Below are positions 11,901-23,419 of a stretch of 64,000 bases of DNA, in pieces. Position numbers and translations under genes: made by a program. Below the pieces are notes generated by a model that was not told the origin of the DNA, did no database searches, and saw only the letters and a list, made by a program, of their open reading frames with translations. Source of the DNA: Brachionus koreanus (taxonomy: Eukaryota > Rotifera > Eurotatoria > Ploima > Brachionidae); assembly GCA_016987375.1 (NCBI GenBank), contig PJRA01000493.1, forward strand, positions 1,137,817-1,201,816, given 5' to 3'. The first letter of the stretch is position 1; every line of letters begins with the position of its first letter.

Positions 11901-12322
11901 GCTTTTAAAAAGTTTCTTTTGTCTTAATAAAAGATTATTTTTATTTAGCCATTGGATATTTGAGCTTGAGCTAATAAAAATTCTTTCAAATAAATGAATC
12001 TAATGTATAGCTTATTTAAGCGACTTAAGAAAAAAAAATTGAATACACCTAGAAACTTTTTTGCAAATAAATCACAAATTTAATATGCAAAAATGCAAAG
12101 TCTCTAGTTTCTATGTCGGCAATATTAAATTGCAAATTTTAAAGAAAAAATAATAATAATTTGATCATACGATTAATTTTATGATTCAAAATTTAGCATA
12201 ATTATTTTCAAAATTTAACTGAGATATCACCCCATTTTAATAGAAAAAAAAAACGTTTAAGAAATAAATTTTTAAAATTTGACCTGATACAAGAAAAATT
12301 TTGTTTAAAGTGTGTTTCCACA

Positions 12323-15300
12323 ATGGAAAACAGTTTGATGGAAGACATAGATGTCGACTTCATGAGCGGTAAATAAAAACACTGAGCTATTTTTTTTTTG
12401 AATTTTTTTAAATAAAATTTTATACTGAAGAAATCCTGGGTTCGTCAGAGCTGCACATGGCCGACAACATGATCCAAGACCTGATGGGCGACATTAACTC
12501 AAAACCAGCCACTCAAACCTGGTTCGCAAACAATCAGAGCCAAAACTTTGTTAACCCTAGCCAAAATTATCATCAGCTTTCTAATACAGATCCGTACCAA
12601 GCGAACGCGGTGCCACAGCAACCTTACCAAAGCCAGCCGCTTGTCTACGAACCGGTTAGCTTCAACAACAATCTAATCCCGGTAAATTTGCCCGCCAATA
12701 ACCAAAGCATGATAATTCTTTCAAATGAAAATCAAATGGAAGTACCGTTGCTCAACGTGGAGCCACAGAACATATTCGTTTACAACCAGAATGAGCCAAG
12801 TGCAAAAAAGACACGCAAAAACCTAAAGGATATAATGAACGGCGAGAAGAGCTCTGCTGATCCGAGCTATTTGGCTGTTGAGCAAAATTTGGTCACATCC
12901 TCCTCTCCTGTGCACACTATCAGTCCTGGTGGTCAAAATTTTCATATGCCGCTCACTCCGCCTTCGCCTATTCAGACTAAAAACGAGCCCAGCGAAAACA
13001 AAAAAAGCCGAAAATCAAAGAGCGAAAATTTATACGAAACAGACTCGAAAAAAAACAAGCCTCCTAAGCGCACATCTCACAATGCCATTGAAAAAAAATA
13101 CCGCTCAAGCATAAACGACAAAATAGTTGAGCTTAAAGTAAAAGTGGCCGGCAAAGATGTAAAACTACAAAAATCTGGCATATTAAGAAAAGCTTTAGAG
13201 TACATAAACAATTTAGAAGAAAATAACAAGCAATTAATCGATGAAAATTGTACACTACGTACAGCATTGCAGACAATATCTTTAAATTCAAATAATTTGA
13301 ATATAATACAAAGTGTTTTGAGCAGTGTTAATCTAGCCGAGCCAAAATTGAAGCTTATCGAATCGCCAAATACGCCACCATCGTCTGGCTCATCACTGGA
13401 TGACGATTCATTCTTGTCCACATCAGACTCGGAAGCATCAATTAGTCAACAATCATCAAATGTTTCTAGTTCACAAAACAAGGCTAAAACAACGCGCAAT
13501 TACAAGAAAAAAGTCAAAAAAGAAGCTATTAAAGAAAGCTCAAGAATAATGTTATGCATGGTTGTAATGAGTGTGTTAATATTCAATCCGTTTAGTCTGA
13601 TACTACCATCATCGTCTGATCAAAGCGAATCAATGACACAAATATACAAAAATGAAAAACTAGCATCTGGTGGCCGAGTTCTCAATTGGTTAGACATGGA
13701 CAACGACCAATATTCCAATTCTAGCATGTTCATGGACAAAAAACCGGTCTATCATGACCTCAATTTTGTCCTCAGCTGGCTATTAAACACAATACTGATT
13801 CTATCATGTCTGATTAAAATATGTGTTAGCGGCGAATCGTACGTAAGCTTGAGCTCGCACCATATGGACACCATTGGGCTGCATTACGATCAAGCAGGCA
13901 AAAAATTTCAACAAAACAAATACGAAGAAGCGTTTGCCTTGCTTGAAAAAGGCCTCAGCGAACTCGGACAAACAGTTCCGCGCTCCAAAATTAGTTTAAC
14001 AATGGGCATAGCCTGGCAAATGAATAGGCTAATTTTGAACAAACTTTGCATTGGTGTTTGGCTAACCAGGCTAGGCATGTGGCTGTACGGTGTCCGAAAT
14101 GCCAAAATGTACAAGCTTAGCGCACTTTTCTACTATGAAATGCACAAATTTTCCTATTTGAACATGAAATCCCAACGAGACTTTGTGCTCAAAAGCAGCT
14201 GTGTTCAAACAAGCTCTTATTCTGTCCTAATGTATTTATACTACGTTCTCAGCATGCATAACATGAGTGACATTTACACTCGACTTGTGCACGCACAAAA
14301 CAAGGACATTTCTCTCAGAGACAAATTTGATTTGTGCGAGTTCTATTTTTCGGCTTTATTGGCCTCCAAATTTCGCTTGTCTTCAAATTTGAGCAAAATT
14401 TTGAGCAAATATTTGCTAAAAAATCACCTATTCAAAGTTTTTAATGAAAAATGTGAAACTGAAAATGATTTTGAGCAAAGATGCAAGCTGAGAACCCTCA
14501 GAACAATGCTTGACAAGAATTTATTTATACATTTTGTGGTAAATTTTGAGGACTATTTGCCAACAAAGACAAATAAAGACACATCAAAAACAAACAATCA
14601 AAATAATGAGTTTATGGGAATTGAGATGCTTAATTTGATTCAGTACAAACGACGCTTGCTATCAAGCTCATTTTTGTACGATGCTGACGATTCATTGACA
14701 AATGACGATTGTGCCAAACGAATAATATGTGCCAATGGAGTGTCGTGTGAGTTTTTAATGTCGAAATTTCAGGACTTTTTGCTATCCAAAATGACAAATC
14801 ATATTTTTAATAGTTCCGGTGTGGTGTCTATTGAAAGACTGCTCGAGTCAGTCAGTTGCGCAAATGACCAAAATGTGGCGAGCATTTCTGGAATGGATGA
14901 TTTGAGCGAGCAGGAGCAAGAGTTGGCCAATGTCGACCAGATTAAGTTTGAAAGACTTGAGATGATGTACAAGACTAGCATGGAGTATTTTTCGGCTTCG
15001 GAGATGCAAAAACTTGGCCATAGACAGCTAGAAGCCCACTTGGTACTTATCGAACTCTTGAGCATGTTGAATAGATGGAAGCTTAGAAAATTCGATCATA
15101 AAATTATGAACACAAATGATATGAAGAATTCTTTCAACAGCCAGTTCATTGAAGCAGTCATATTTTTGCTAAAAGCCTATGAAAGCTTGCAAGAGCCGGA
15201 TAAAGCTTTGCAATATTGCCAAAAATCTGCATCAGCTTTGGATTCGTTCAATAGAAGCACAGGCTTGTCTTCTCAAGGCTTCTTAGTTGAGGTAACTATT

Positions 15301-17358
15301 TATTAAATTAAATTATTTAATTAGAAAAAAAATTGAGAAATTTATGCTTTTTTTTTTGTGACCAAATGAAACAATACAACTAAAAAAACTATTAAGTTCT
15401 TTTAAATTTGAAAATTTTTTGTATCAACTTATTTCTTAATGCGACTGTATCCAATTTAAATTTAAATAAGCTATGGGCATGTTTATTGATTCAGTTCTTA
15501 ACCAGCTTACTACTTTTTCTTTCACCGCACATTTTGTTTTCTTTCACAAATGCTAAATTAGCCTGGATTAAAAATTTAACTTTGCTTTAAATTTTTTAAG
15601 ACTCAAAGGCCGGAGGAGTCTTTTGACTCCCTTTTGTTACTTCTTTTCTTTCTTTTTTGTTCAATAAATTTAATCATTGTTCTAAGGTACGTGCGTAGCA
15701 CAATTGGCGCATTAAATTTGAATTTCAGAGAACCGAGAACTTAGAAAAAAAATTTTTTGGAGAAAAAAAAATTGTTTTTTTGACCCTACACCCTAAACGA
15801 TTTGAAAAACAAAACTTTTTCACACTTTAATATCTCATTTTTAAATATGCTTGTCCTCATAGTATTACACATCAAAGAGATCAAATTTTTCCATTTAAAA
15901 ACAAAAATTGTTACTATCCACGAATCTATCAACCTAAACTTATTAGAATTAAGAAACTTTTGTTGAAATTTCTAACCAAAAGAACAAACCATCAACAACT
16001 AATCCAAAATCTCGCGTCATGTCACGCCCAATTCACACTTAACACCACCAATGTATTATAAAAGATATTTAAACTAAAATTCTTTTAAAATAGTTCCATT
16101 TTTCTTTTATTCGTTGGGCTAATAAGAAAGCCTTAGTTCCATCCTGTTCTGACCGAAGCTCAGCCAAAACTATTTTAATAACAAATAACAATATATAGTA
16201 TTGCACCAATTCTGATAGGAAATAATATCTTTTATAATCTGAATCAAGATATTATGTCCTTAATTTACCAATATCTGAGTCAAAAATGGTAAAACTTTTC
16301 AAGGATTTTTTTCAGTATTTTTGTATCTTCTCGGCTTATTTTTTCAGATTCGAAAACAAGACAAAATTCTGAACAAATCTTTAAAAATCACTTTTTTCTT
16401 TTTTTTTATTTTTAAGATTTTAAAATTGAGTCAAAAAAGGGTGATTTACAAAAAAAAGTATAATTTTTAATTATGAAAATTTAGAATCCCTAGGCCTTTT
16501 GCTTAGATTATTTAAAGATAATGTATTTATGTGGTTGTGTCATCATCTATACATTGACTTGTTAATTGAAATTTTAAATTTAATTAAAACAATTGATGAA
16601 AAATAATTCTTTAAATAATTTCTCAAATTTAATTTTTAACCATGCTTTTAAATCTGAATTTCAATTTTGAGTTTTCTCATAGTTTTAATTTAAACTTTTT
16701 GATTCTTTGTTTTTCTGAAAATTTAATTTTTTTGATCATCCATCAAGTGATCAGATAGATTTGAAAAGTCTCTGAAATACACTTTTACCAGTCTCATAAT
16801 GACACAAAAAACTTCTCACTTAAATAGACTGGTGAGAATTGGAAGCTAGGCATTTAAGAATTAAGTTAAGTTAGTTTACTTAACTAAGTTTTTTTTTTCA
16901 ATTGCAAGTTTTGCTTTCAAAATTTTGTACCGATAAAAAAAATAGGGCTTTCTTACTAAATTTTTCTTTTCAATGATGAAATAAAATAAATTAAAAAAAA
17001 ATCAGAGAAATTTTTAATCAAAAAAGAGTAAATAATAAATTTTTTTTAGAAATTTGAACTGTTAATATATGACTGGCTTTTATCTGCACAAATTCACTTG
17101 TGGACCAAAACAAAATCCCACAATCTGGCTTTATATAATAGATGTCTGCAAAATTTTAGATCCAAAGTTTGCGATTTTCCCGAATTGAATTATAAAGTAG
17201 AAATGTACGAAACAATAATTAAATTCAGCACAAATAGAAATCCGATTCAAATGTTGAATCCTATGTCAAAGCATCATTTCGTTTCCAAATCCAACCAAGA
17301 GGCTTTTAAATCAATAAATTTTATTTTTAAAAAATTAAATCTTCAACTTTTAGATTGA
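12323..17358 (+). CDS. SREBF: Sterol regulatory element-binding protein (SREBP)
   Basis: A membrane-bound bHLH-zip transcription factor that activates lipid and sterol synthesis genes after Golgi proteolysis. Exons are 12323-12368, 12431-15291 and 17050-17358, giving about 1071 residues (animal SREBPs are about 1140). The acidic start [14 protein letters not shown] is followed by a Gln/Asn-rich activation region. The bHLH near 229-260 reads [16 protein letters not shown], with the Tyr in place of the usual Arg that marks SREBPs, and a leucine zipper follows. Two membrane helices (about 388-409 and 459-481) flank a luminal loop. SSRIMLC just before helix 1 matches the S2P cleavage region, and GGRVLNW in the loop is a likely S1P site. 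The C-terminal regulatory domain ends in exon 3, where [12 protein letters not shown] matches the vertebrate C-terminus. Intron 1 is 62 nt; intron 2 is 1758 nt with a MITE fragment. Confidence 0.95.
15600..15678 (+). mobile_element. Truncated CACTCAAA-family (TTAA) element in SREBP intron 2
   Basis: After TTAA (15596-15599) the sequence GACTCAAAGGCCGGAGGAGT matches the end of the 50963 element, and the match runs on through the TTACTTC and AATAAATTTAATCATT words to about 15678, then stops. The other terminal repeat is absent, so this is a one-ended remnant. Confidence 0.7.
15685..15745 (+). other. Possible tRNA-derived SINE head
   Basis: GCGTAGCACAATTGGCGCAT closely fits a Pol III A box with a D-arm-like context, and a T-rich anticodon-like region and GAGAACCGAGAAC follow. 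No complete cloverleaf or good B box can be drawn, so a functional tRNA is not proposed. A tRNA-derived retroposon head is the best guess. Confidence 0.25.
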
Positions 17359-18980
17359 GAAAAATTTAATCTTTTCTATTTTTATTTTTTTATATATTGA
17401 ATTAAGAGTATTGACCTGTTGAAAAAAAATTATATAAAAATTTTATTTTATTTTTTGATATTGTATTTTAGCTTAAGTCCATGTAAATTGTTTTTTTTCA
17501 AAACTTTTGTCGAAGGTCATGCTTCAAATTTCATAAAAATTTTTAATTCTAATTTACTTTGTTTAGGTCCGATATTAGGTGATTTTTCAATGTTATTGAT
17601 TTCAAATAAATTATTGAAAAACTCAATTTTTTGAAATTTTTCTATTGATTTTCAATTTAAATTCCTTTAATTAAATCAAAATTTAAAAATTAGTCAGCCA
17701 TTAGTAAATTGGAAATAAATTGTTAAGGTTGTAGAGATTGTATCAAAATTTAAATTTTAAGAATTAACGCTGCATTTTTCACAATTAACGGCCATCGAAG
17801 TAGATCTATTTTTCATCTCAAGTTATGATTTTGCATAAAAAACTATTTTTTTTCTCAAATTTATATTTTATACTCCAAGTATTTTTATTTGACCACACCT
17901 AGTTGGCAGAGGATATTTTTTCATTTACAGCCGAAGAAACAGACTTTGATCAATGATCTACAGTCTGATTATTTTGTATCATTTTCATTTATACACTATT
18001 TTCAGGACTAGTACGACTAATACTTTGAATGTCAAAAGACGCCTCATTTGATCTTTTTGAAATAGATTAAATATGGTTAAATTCTCGGTTTCGATTGAGA
18101 ATAATGGACTTGAGTATTTTTTTACTAGTCATATATTAAATGTTTTTTAAAAATAGCATACAGAAAACATAGTCTATAGGAACTAAATTTTAGACTAAAA
18201 TAAAAGATTTTTCATTATAGACTGCTATGCAGAGAAGAAGAAAGTTTTAATTGAAATCAACTAGAAAAAATCATTTGTTTTATGTAGGATTAGTTAACAA
18301 GCTTATCAGTCTATTATTTCTCCAAAGAGCTTTTTTTTATTTAAAGTATTTAGATTGAAAATATAAAAAGAGTTCTGTCAACAAAAAAATTTATCTGTAG
18401 ACCATTTATTTATCTAGCTTCAGTTAATGCCTAGAAGGCGATATAAAAAAAATTAAAAAAAAAAGAATGTAGTGTGTAAGACAAAGTTTAAGTGTTATCC
18501 AAAAAAACTAACAAAAAAAATAATTTTAATGCGAATTTTTCTTTTCTATTTTAATTTTACTAATTATTATTCATCTTATATTGAATAAGTATTTAAAGAA
18601 AATTAAGTATATTTATCTTATTCTTATACTAGTATAGAGTATTTTCCTAAATACATGTATACATTTATTACATAAAACTATTTATTTTGATAAGAAAGCA
18701 ACAAAAATTTTATTTTACATTTTATAAATATGTATATCAGAAAAGTAAAAAAAGTATAAAATTTATAATTTTTATACTTTCTGTTTAGAAATCAAAAAAA
18801 CAGTTATATGTCTTATTTTTATTATTTTCTTTTCGAAAATTGAAAAATTTATGAAAGTAAAAAAAGTATTAAAGTTTAAATTTTATACTCCAAGTATTTT
18901 TATTTGACCACACGTAATCTTGAATGAGATTTTTTAATTTAAAAATCGATGAAAAAACTTAATAACCAATCTAATATAAG
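17359..18980. other. Intergenic AT-rich stretch after SREBP, with a paired short repeat
   Basis: No gene recognised. A ~34-nt word (core TATACTCCAAGTATTTTTAT then TTGACCACAC) occurs twice in the same orientation at 17865-17898 and 18880-18913, and once inverted and slightly changed at 40848-40877. It looks like the end of an unidentified transposon family. Confidence 0.5.
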
Positions 18981-18984
18981 CTTA

Positions 18985-19512
18985 TAAACTAGTAGTAGTA
19001 GTAGTAGTATTAGTAATTCTTACTGCGACACCTAACATGTAGCAGCCGCTTCTATTGAATTTATCTAAAGCCATTTTAAAACTAGCAGTTGACATAGATT
19101 TCACCACATTTTCTGAAAACTTATTCTAATGCAGAACTACTCTGTTTGAGAAAAATACATGTCTGGCCCTTACTGCAGCTACAAAATCGTTTCTAATTTG
19201 AAACGGGAAACTTTCTCTCTGAAATCTGATGCTATTTCCTCTTGACTGGACCCTTGTTTTCTCATCTTTTCACGAAATTCTTGACCAAGCTTACCTTTTC
19301 TATTCCATTAACTAATTTGTACATTCCTCTCTCACTCTTCTTTCACTTGGCTTTGTCAGACCTAATTTCGTTAATCTCATTACATACGACATGTTTCTTA
19401 GAGATACTATAGATAAGGTATTTTTGTTGCCCTCTCTTGCACCTTTTCCAACGCATTCACATCCCTTTTCATACTTGGATTCCAAACCTGCACTGTGTAA
19501 TCTAGATGAGGT
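18985..19512 (-). mobile_element. LINE 3' relic, minus strand
   Basis: On the minus strand from about 19512, MVRPHLDYTVQVWNPSMKRD and then ALEKVQERATKI match the segment after the RT domain of CR1/Jockey-like LINEs. Frequent stops and frame changes follow. The element ends in a trinucleotide tail, (TAG/CTA)n, at 18990-19015. It is 5' truncated and dead. It is a different, more decayed copy than the one at 6.5 kb. Confidence 0.75.
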
Positions 19513-20109
19513 CTCACCATCGATGTAAAAAATGTGAAAAATTAAAGATTTTTTGTGGTTTATTTGGGTTTGAATTTTTATTTAAACGAGCCAGGATTTT
19601 GAGACAGTTGTTTTTTAAAAAAAGCTACTTATTTAGTCATTTTTGGTCTCTTTTTTTTATCATTTTATTTAAAAATAACTATTTAATGTCATCAAGAATA
19701 AACTATACCTAAGTGGAAATGAGATAATGCAATTTTATAAATACTTTGAGAGGACCCAGTTTTTGAATTAGAATTGTTTTTTTTTTTTTTTTGATATAAT
19801 ACAAGAAGGCTTTCTTCGCACAAACAATTTCGTTGAAACTTGGCATAATGCTTTTTTACAAATGTTTAAGATCTCATCCATTAATAATATGAACAAATAG
19901 ATTGACTCTATTCAGAAGAAAATCTGACAAAAAATAAGACTATCCAAACTAAAGCTGGTATAAAGGCTCTATATTAGCTTAAAATAAATTATTCATATTA
20001 AAACTTTCAAAATAGCTATAGCTGATTCAATTAAGCAATTTTATTTTTCTTGTTTTAGCTTTTTTAACATAGCAGACCACCAATTGATGTTTTAGAAGTA
20101 TCTAGTTTT

Positions 20110-20298
20110 ATGAAATCGAAATTGAATCCAAAAGGTGAGGTACATGTAAGGATTGTTGAACCTTATAATTATTTTGAGGAAAATTATGTGGAAAAGAAGG
20201 AAATTGTAAAAACTGGTCGTGGTTTAAAAACACTGTCGTTTATTCAAACCCAAGATTCTTGGTCGAATTATGGAGCTATTATAATTAAGCTTTTATAA
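20110..20298 (+). CDS. Unrecognised 62-codon open frame
   Basis: An ATG-started frame (MKSKLNPKGEVHVRIVEPYN onward) with a balanced, charged composition unlike the surrounding AT-rich noise. The upstream 20077-20109 continues open (DVLEVSSF). No domain was recognised, and no clear splice sites define further exons. It may be an exon of a small gene or a transposon fragment. The next kilobase has dispersed TGACATTTTGA/TCAAAATGA words in both orientations, which hints at a mobile element. Confidence 0.25.
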   Translation: MKSKLNPKGEVHVRIVEPYNYFEENYVEKKEIVKTGRGLKTLSFIQTQDSWSNYGAIIIKLL

Positions 20299-20299
20299 C

Positions 20300-21282
20300 T
20301 CAATTTATTTTGATCTATTACCGATATAAGGTAAATTATCATGTGTTTAAAATAAAATGCTCATAATGACACAATATCAAAATAGAATACTTAAATAAAA
20401 TTACCTGTAAAATGACAAGTTCAAAATAAAAATATTCAAAACATAATCATAATAGCTTTAAAAAAAGCTAAAAAAAAATAGCAAAAAAAAAAAAAGAAAA
20501 ATAAATTGTCAATTAATCAATTATTTTTTTGTTTATAATAAACTTAATTCTTTAATTGTATCCAATATCTTATTTCGATCATAACTTGTCAAAATTTTCA
20601 TGATAGAATTTTTTCACTTTTAACACACTTTGAATTTCTTAATTTTAATAAATTGTTTTTCATTTTATTTTGTTCGTTTCTAAGTGAATCCAATAAGTGA
20701 TAAATTAAATGATGGTTGTTAAAGATACCTGAAAATGTGTAAAAAATAATAAATTTTGTTTACTATTTTACTGTTCTTTATTTTGATCATTTTAAATTGA
20801 TTTATGTCATTTTGAAGCATTCAAATCAATTATGTTTTTTTTGTCTAATTTTTTTTATTTTGATTATGTTATTTTGATTGTCTTATTTTGATCATTGCTA
20901 TTTTAATAAACAGTCCGATATAAATACACAGGAAAATCACACTGTGAAATTAGATGAACAAATTAGAGATTCTATAGTCAACTATCATAAAAATAAAAAA
21001 TAATTTCATTGATATTTTTGATAATTTAGCTTTTTTTTCTTTTTTTTTGACCCTATTCTATCCTAATGGATAATGATAATTTAGCTTTAATTAAAGATAA
21101 TTATAATTATTGTTAATTTTTTTTATGTCTAGTTGTCTAATTTTAAATAAACTTTAAACAAAATATAATATTCTATAAATAAAATTTATTTATATTTTTT
21201 AAACAAACAAATTAACTGGAAAAGAAAAAGTTAATCTTTTAATTCAACCAAAACAATAATCCAACTTGCAAACATTGAAATT
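20300..21282. other. AT-rich intergenic stretch
   Basis: No gene recognised. Repeated words of the form TTTTGATCATTTT/AAAATGA in both orientations between 20300 and 20930 may be a decayed inverted-repeat element. At 21046-21070 the T-rich run followed by GACCCTATTCTATCCTAATG matches 29158-29190, and looks like the reverse complement of a retroposon poly(A) 3' end. Confidence 0.4.
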
Positions 21283-22860
21283 CTAATTCTTATTGAAAGC
21301 TCGGCCCCTTCCCACATATCGATTCGTATTTATTGTTTTAAATGTAGAATCACTTAAATTAGAATTATTTGCACTCAATTCACTGATATTATCAGCATCT
21401 TTTTGATTTTTATCTCTAACAACAGTCCAGCCCTCGTCATCGGCCTCATATTTTCCAGATACAATCGAGTTTGTATCAACTTCTGAGGCTGTCTCGATTG
21501 CTATCAGTCTTCTATTGGTCCTAACATTTTGACTTTGCTTGCGAACATCAACTGAAATCAAGCTGGAAGTGCCGGCATTTGATGTTCTCTCTGTCATGTA
21601 AACTTCTGTAGAGGTTTCTTCATCATTATCATGAGGTCGCTTGCCATACTGGAACGGTTTTTGGCTTCTTCTACCTCTGGGTTCTGAACCCGTGCTGTGA
21701 ATGATTGTTCCGACTGGTGTCAATACAGGCAGATGTCGTTCTGTCAGATTAATTTCAAATATTGGCCCAATGTACTCCGAGATCAAATAAGCATATTTTT
21801 TAACACTACCAAGAGCACAAAATCCACAATTTACCCCCATCTCCTCATGAAATCTGCATCTGCTATTCGACGCATAGTCGAATGAGTACGAAGCTAAAAT
21901 CTCTTTGGCCGAACTGTAAGATAAATTTATATTAAAATAGCTAGTTAGTTGTATCATCAAAGATTCTAGATCAAATACATTGTCATATAGACACCGTGTA
22001 TCACGTGAGTTGGTCTCGTATTGTAAAAATTCCAGGCCAAATTTTGACTCATCCATGTCCTTATTCATGCAAAAAACAGGAACAAAATTATTATTGCTCT
22101 CACAAGGCCTCAAAAATTCTTCAAGTTGATAGTAAATTTGCGGAATTGTTAGATTAATTTTGTCAAAATTTGACAATGGAATAAGATTTTCTTTGGATGA
22201 GTCCATACAAAGAGACCTGTAGCCCAGTGGTATTTTATTAGGAGGGATAAAAGCGTGAAATTCTCTGGTGATGCCATCTTTAAGACTGTATTCTAGTGCG
22301 CCGACTTCAGCCAGCACATAATAATGATCAGAGTTGAACTCATAGTCATCCAAAGTGTTTTCATCACATTTACAAAATGTCTGAAATTTTACTATGTACC
22401 ATTTTTGTTCTTTTACTAAATCAATGGCTGATTTATTTGAGGCAGATGATTTTAAATTTTCAAAATGATTAATAATTTGAGAGGCCAGGGCCGATGATCG
22501 AGAAATAAAAGAACCTGTTTCGCTAAAATATTCTTGTTTAACTCTGGTCGTTGATGATATTTCCACTAGGAAAATTTTTGATAAAAAAGAAAATTAATTT
22601 AAAAATAGAATACTTTTTTCTTGCCTAAGTGATTCTTTAAATTCTTTGTATTTTTTCTCATAAGGTTCTTTTTCTATTTTTGATAAATTTTTCCATCTAG
22701 TTTGCATTGATTAAATTTGAATGGAATGGAAAAAAAACATGTCTTACTCCTCAAAAACTTGGCTCAATGCCGTTTGAAAATTTCCTGTCGCTTCGCCTTT
22801 TTGAATTTTTTCTTGAACAAAATAGTAAACAGAAGATCTGGAGTTCTTTTTAGGCGCCAT
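21283..22860 (-). CDS. MAEL: Maelstrom homologue (piRNA pathway)
   Basis: Maelstrom acts in germline piRNA-guided transposon silencing, in nucleus and nuage. Exons on the minus strand are 22860-22748, 22696-22614 and 22565-21283, giving 492 residues. Both introns are tiny (51 and 48 nt). ATG 22860 begins MAPKKNSRSSVYYFVQEKIQ, an N-terminal HMG box completed in exon 2 by EWKNLSKIEKEPYEKKYKEF. The Maelstrom (RNase H-like) domain spans about 115-350. Its ECHC signature is present: Glu152 in VLAEVGALEYSL, Cys302 and His305 in CRFHEE, and Cys312/Cys315 in NCGFC. DGITREFHAFI and IPLGYRSL are typical family motifs. The C-terminus is low-complexity and ends with an RGR stretch. It lies tail-to-tail with SREBP. 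An acceptor-like AACAG sits 6 nt before the ATG. Confidence 0.92.
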
Positions 22861-23419
22861 TTTCGACTGTTATTTTATTTGTTGAGGAATGTTAGCTATT
22901 GAATGGAGATGCTTGATTTTTTTTCTAATTTTATTTTTCAAAAAGAAAAAAATTCAAAAATTTAAATAAAAAAAAGAGCAAAATTTTTTTCAATTTTGAA
23001 TACTTTTTGTAATTTTTTAAGCTTTTAAATCAGACAAAACATGAATAAATATTAAATAAAAACTCCAAGAATAAAGTCAAAATTTTTTTTGAAAATGTTA
23101 AAAATTAAATTTAAATCGAGAAAACCATTCAAAATTATTTCTTATCATTAAAAAATAGACCAGAGATTTAATTTTTAGAAAATTTTTTAAATAATAGTAA
23201 ATCTAATTATTTAATATAAAAACATAAAATATTTAAGTTTTAATATTTTTTTATTATTTTTAAAAATTTTAAATATAAATCTAGATTCAATCTATTAAAA
23301 AATAAAAAGACATTTTTAGAGTCGATATCAAATCGACTTATAGAAAAAAATATTACAAGAATCGTTTTATTTCATTCTTGAATCGTTTCTTGTTGAGATC
23401 AAAATCAATATTTAAGTTT

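Noticed and set aside
13077..15065. Minus-strand and alternative-frame open stretches inside SREBP exon 2
   Set aside because: They are shadows of the well-supported SREBP coding frame.
17419..17634. 71-codon frame after the SREBP stop
   Set aside because: Phe/Leu/Lys-rich, typical of random AT-rich sequence, and SREBP already ends properly at 17358.
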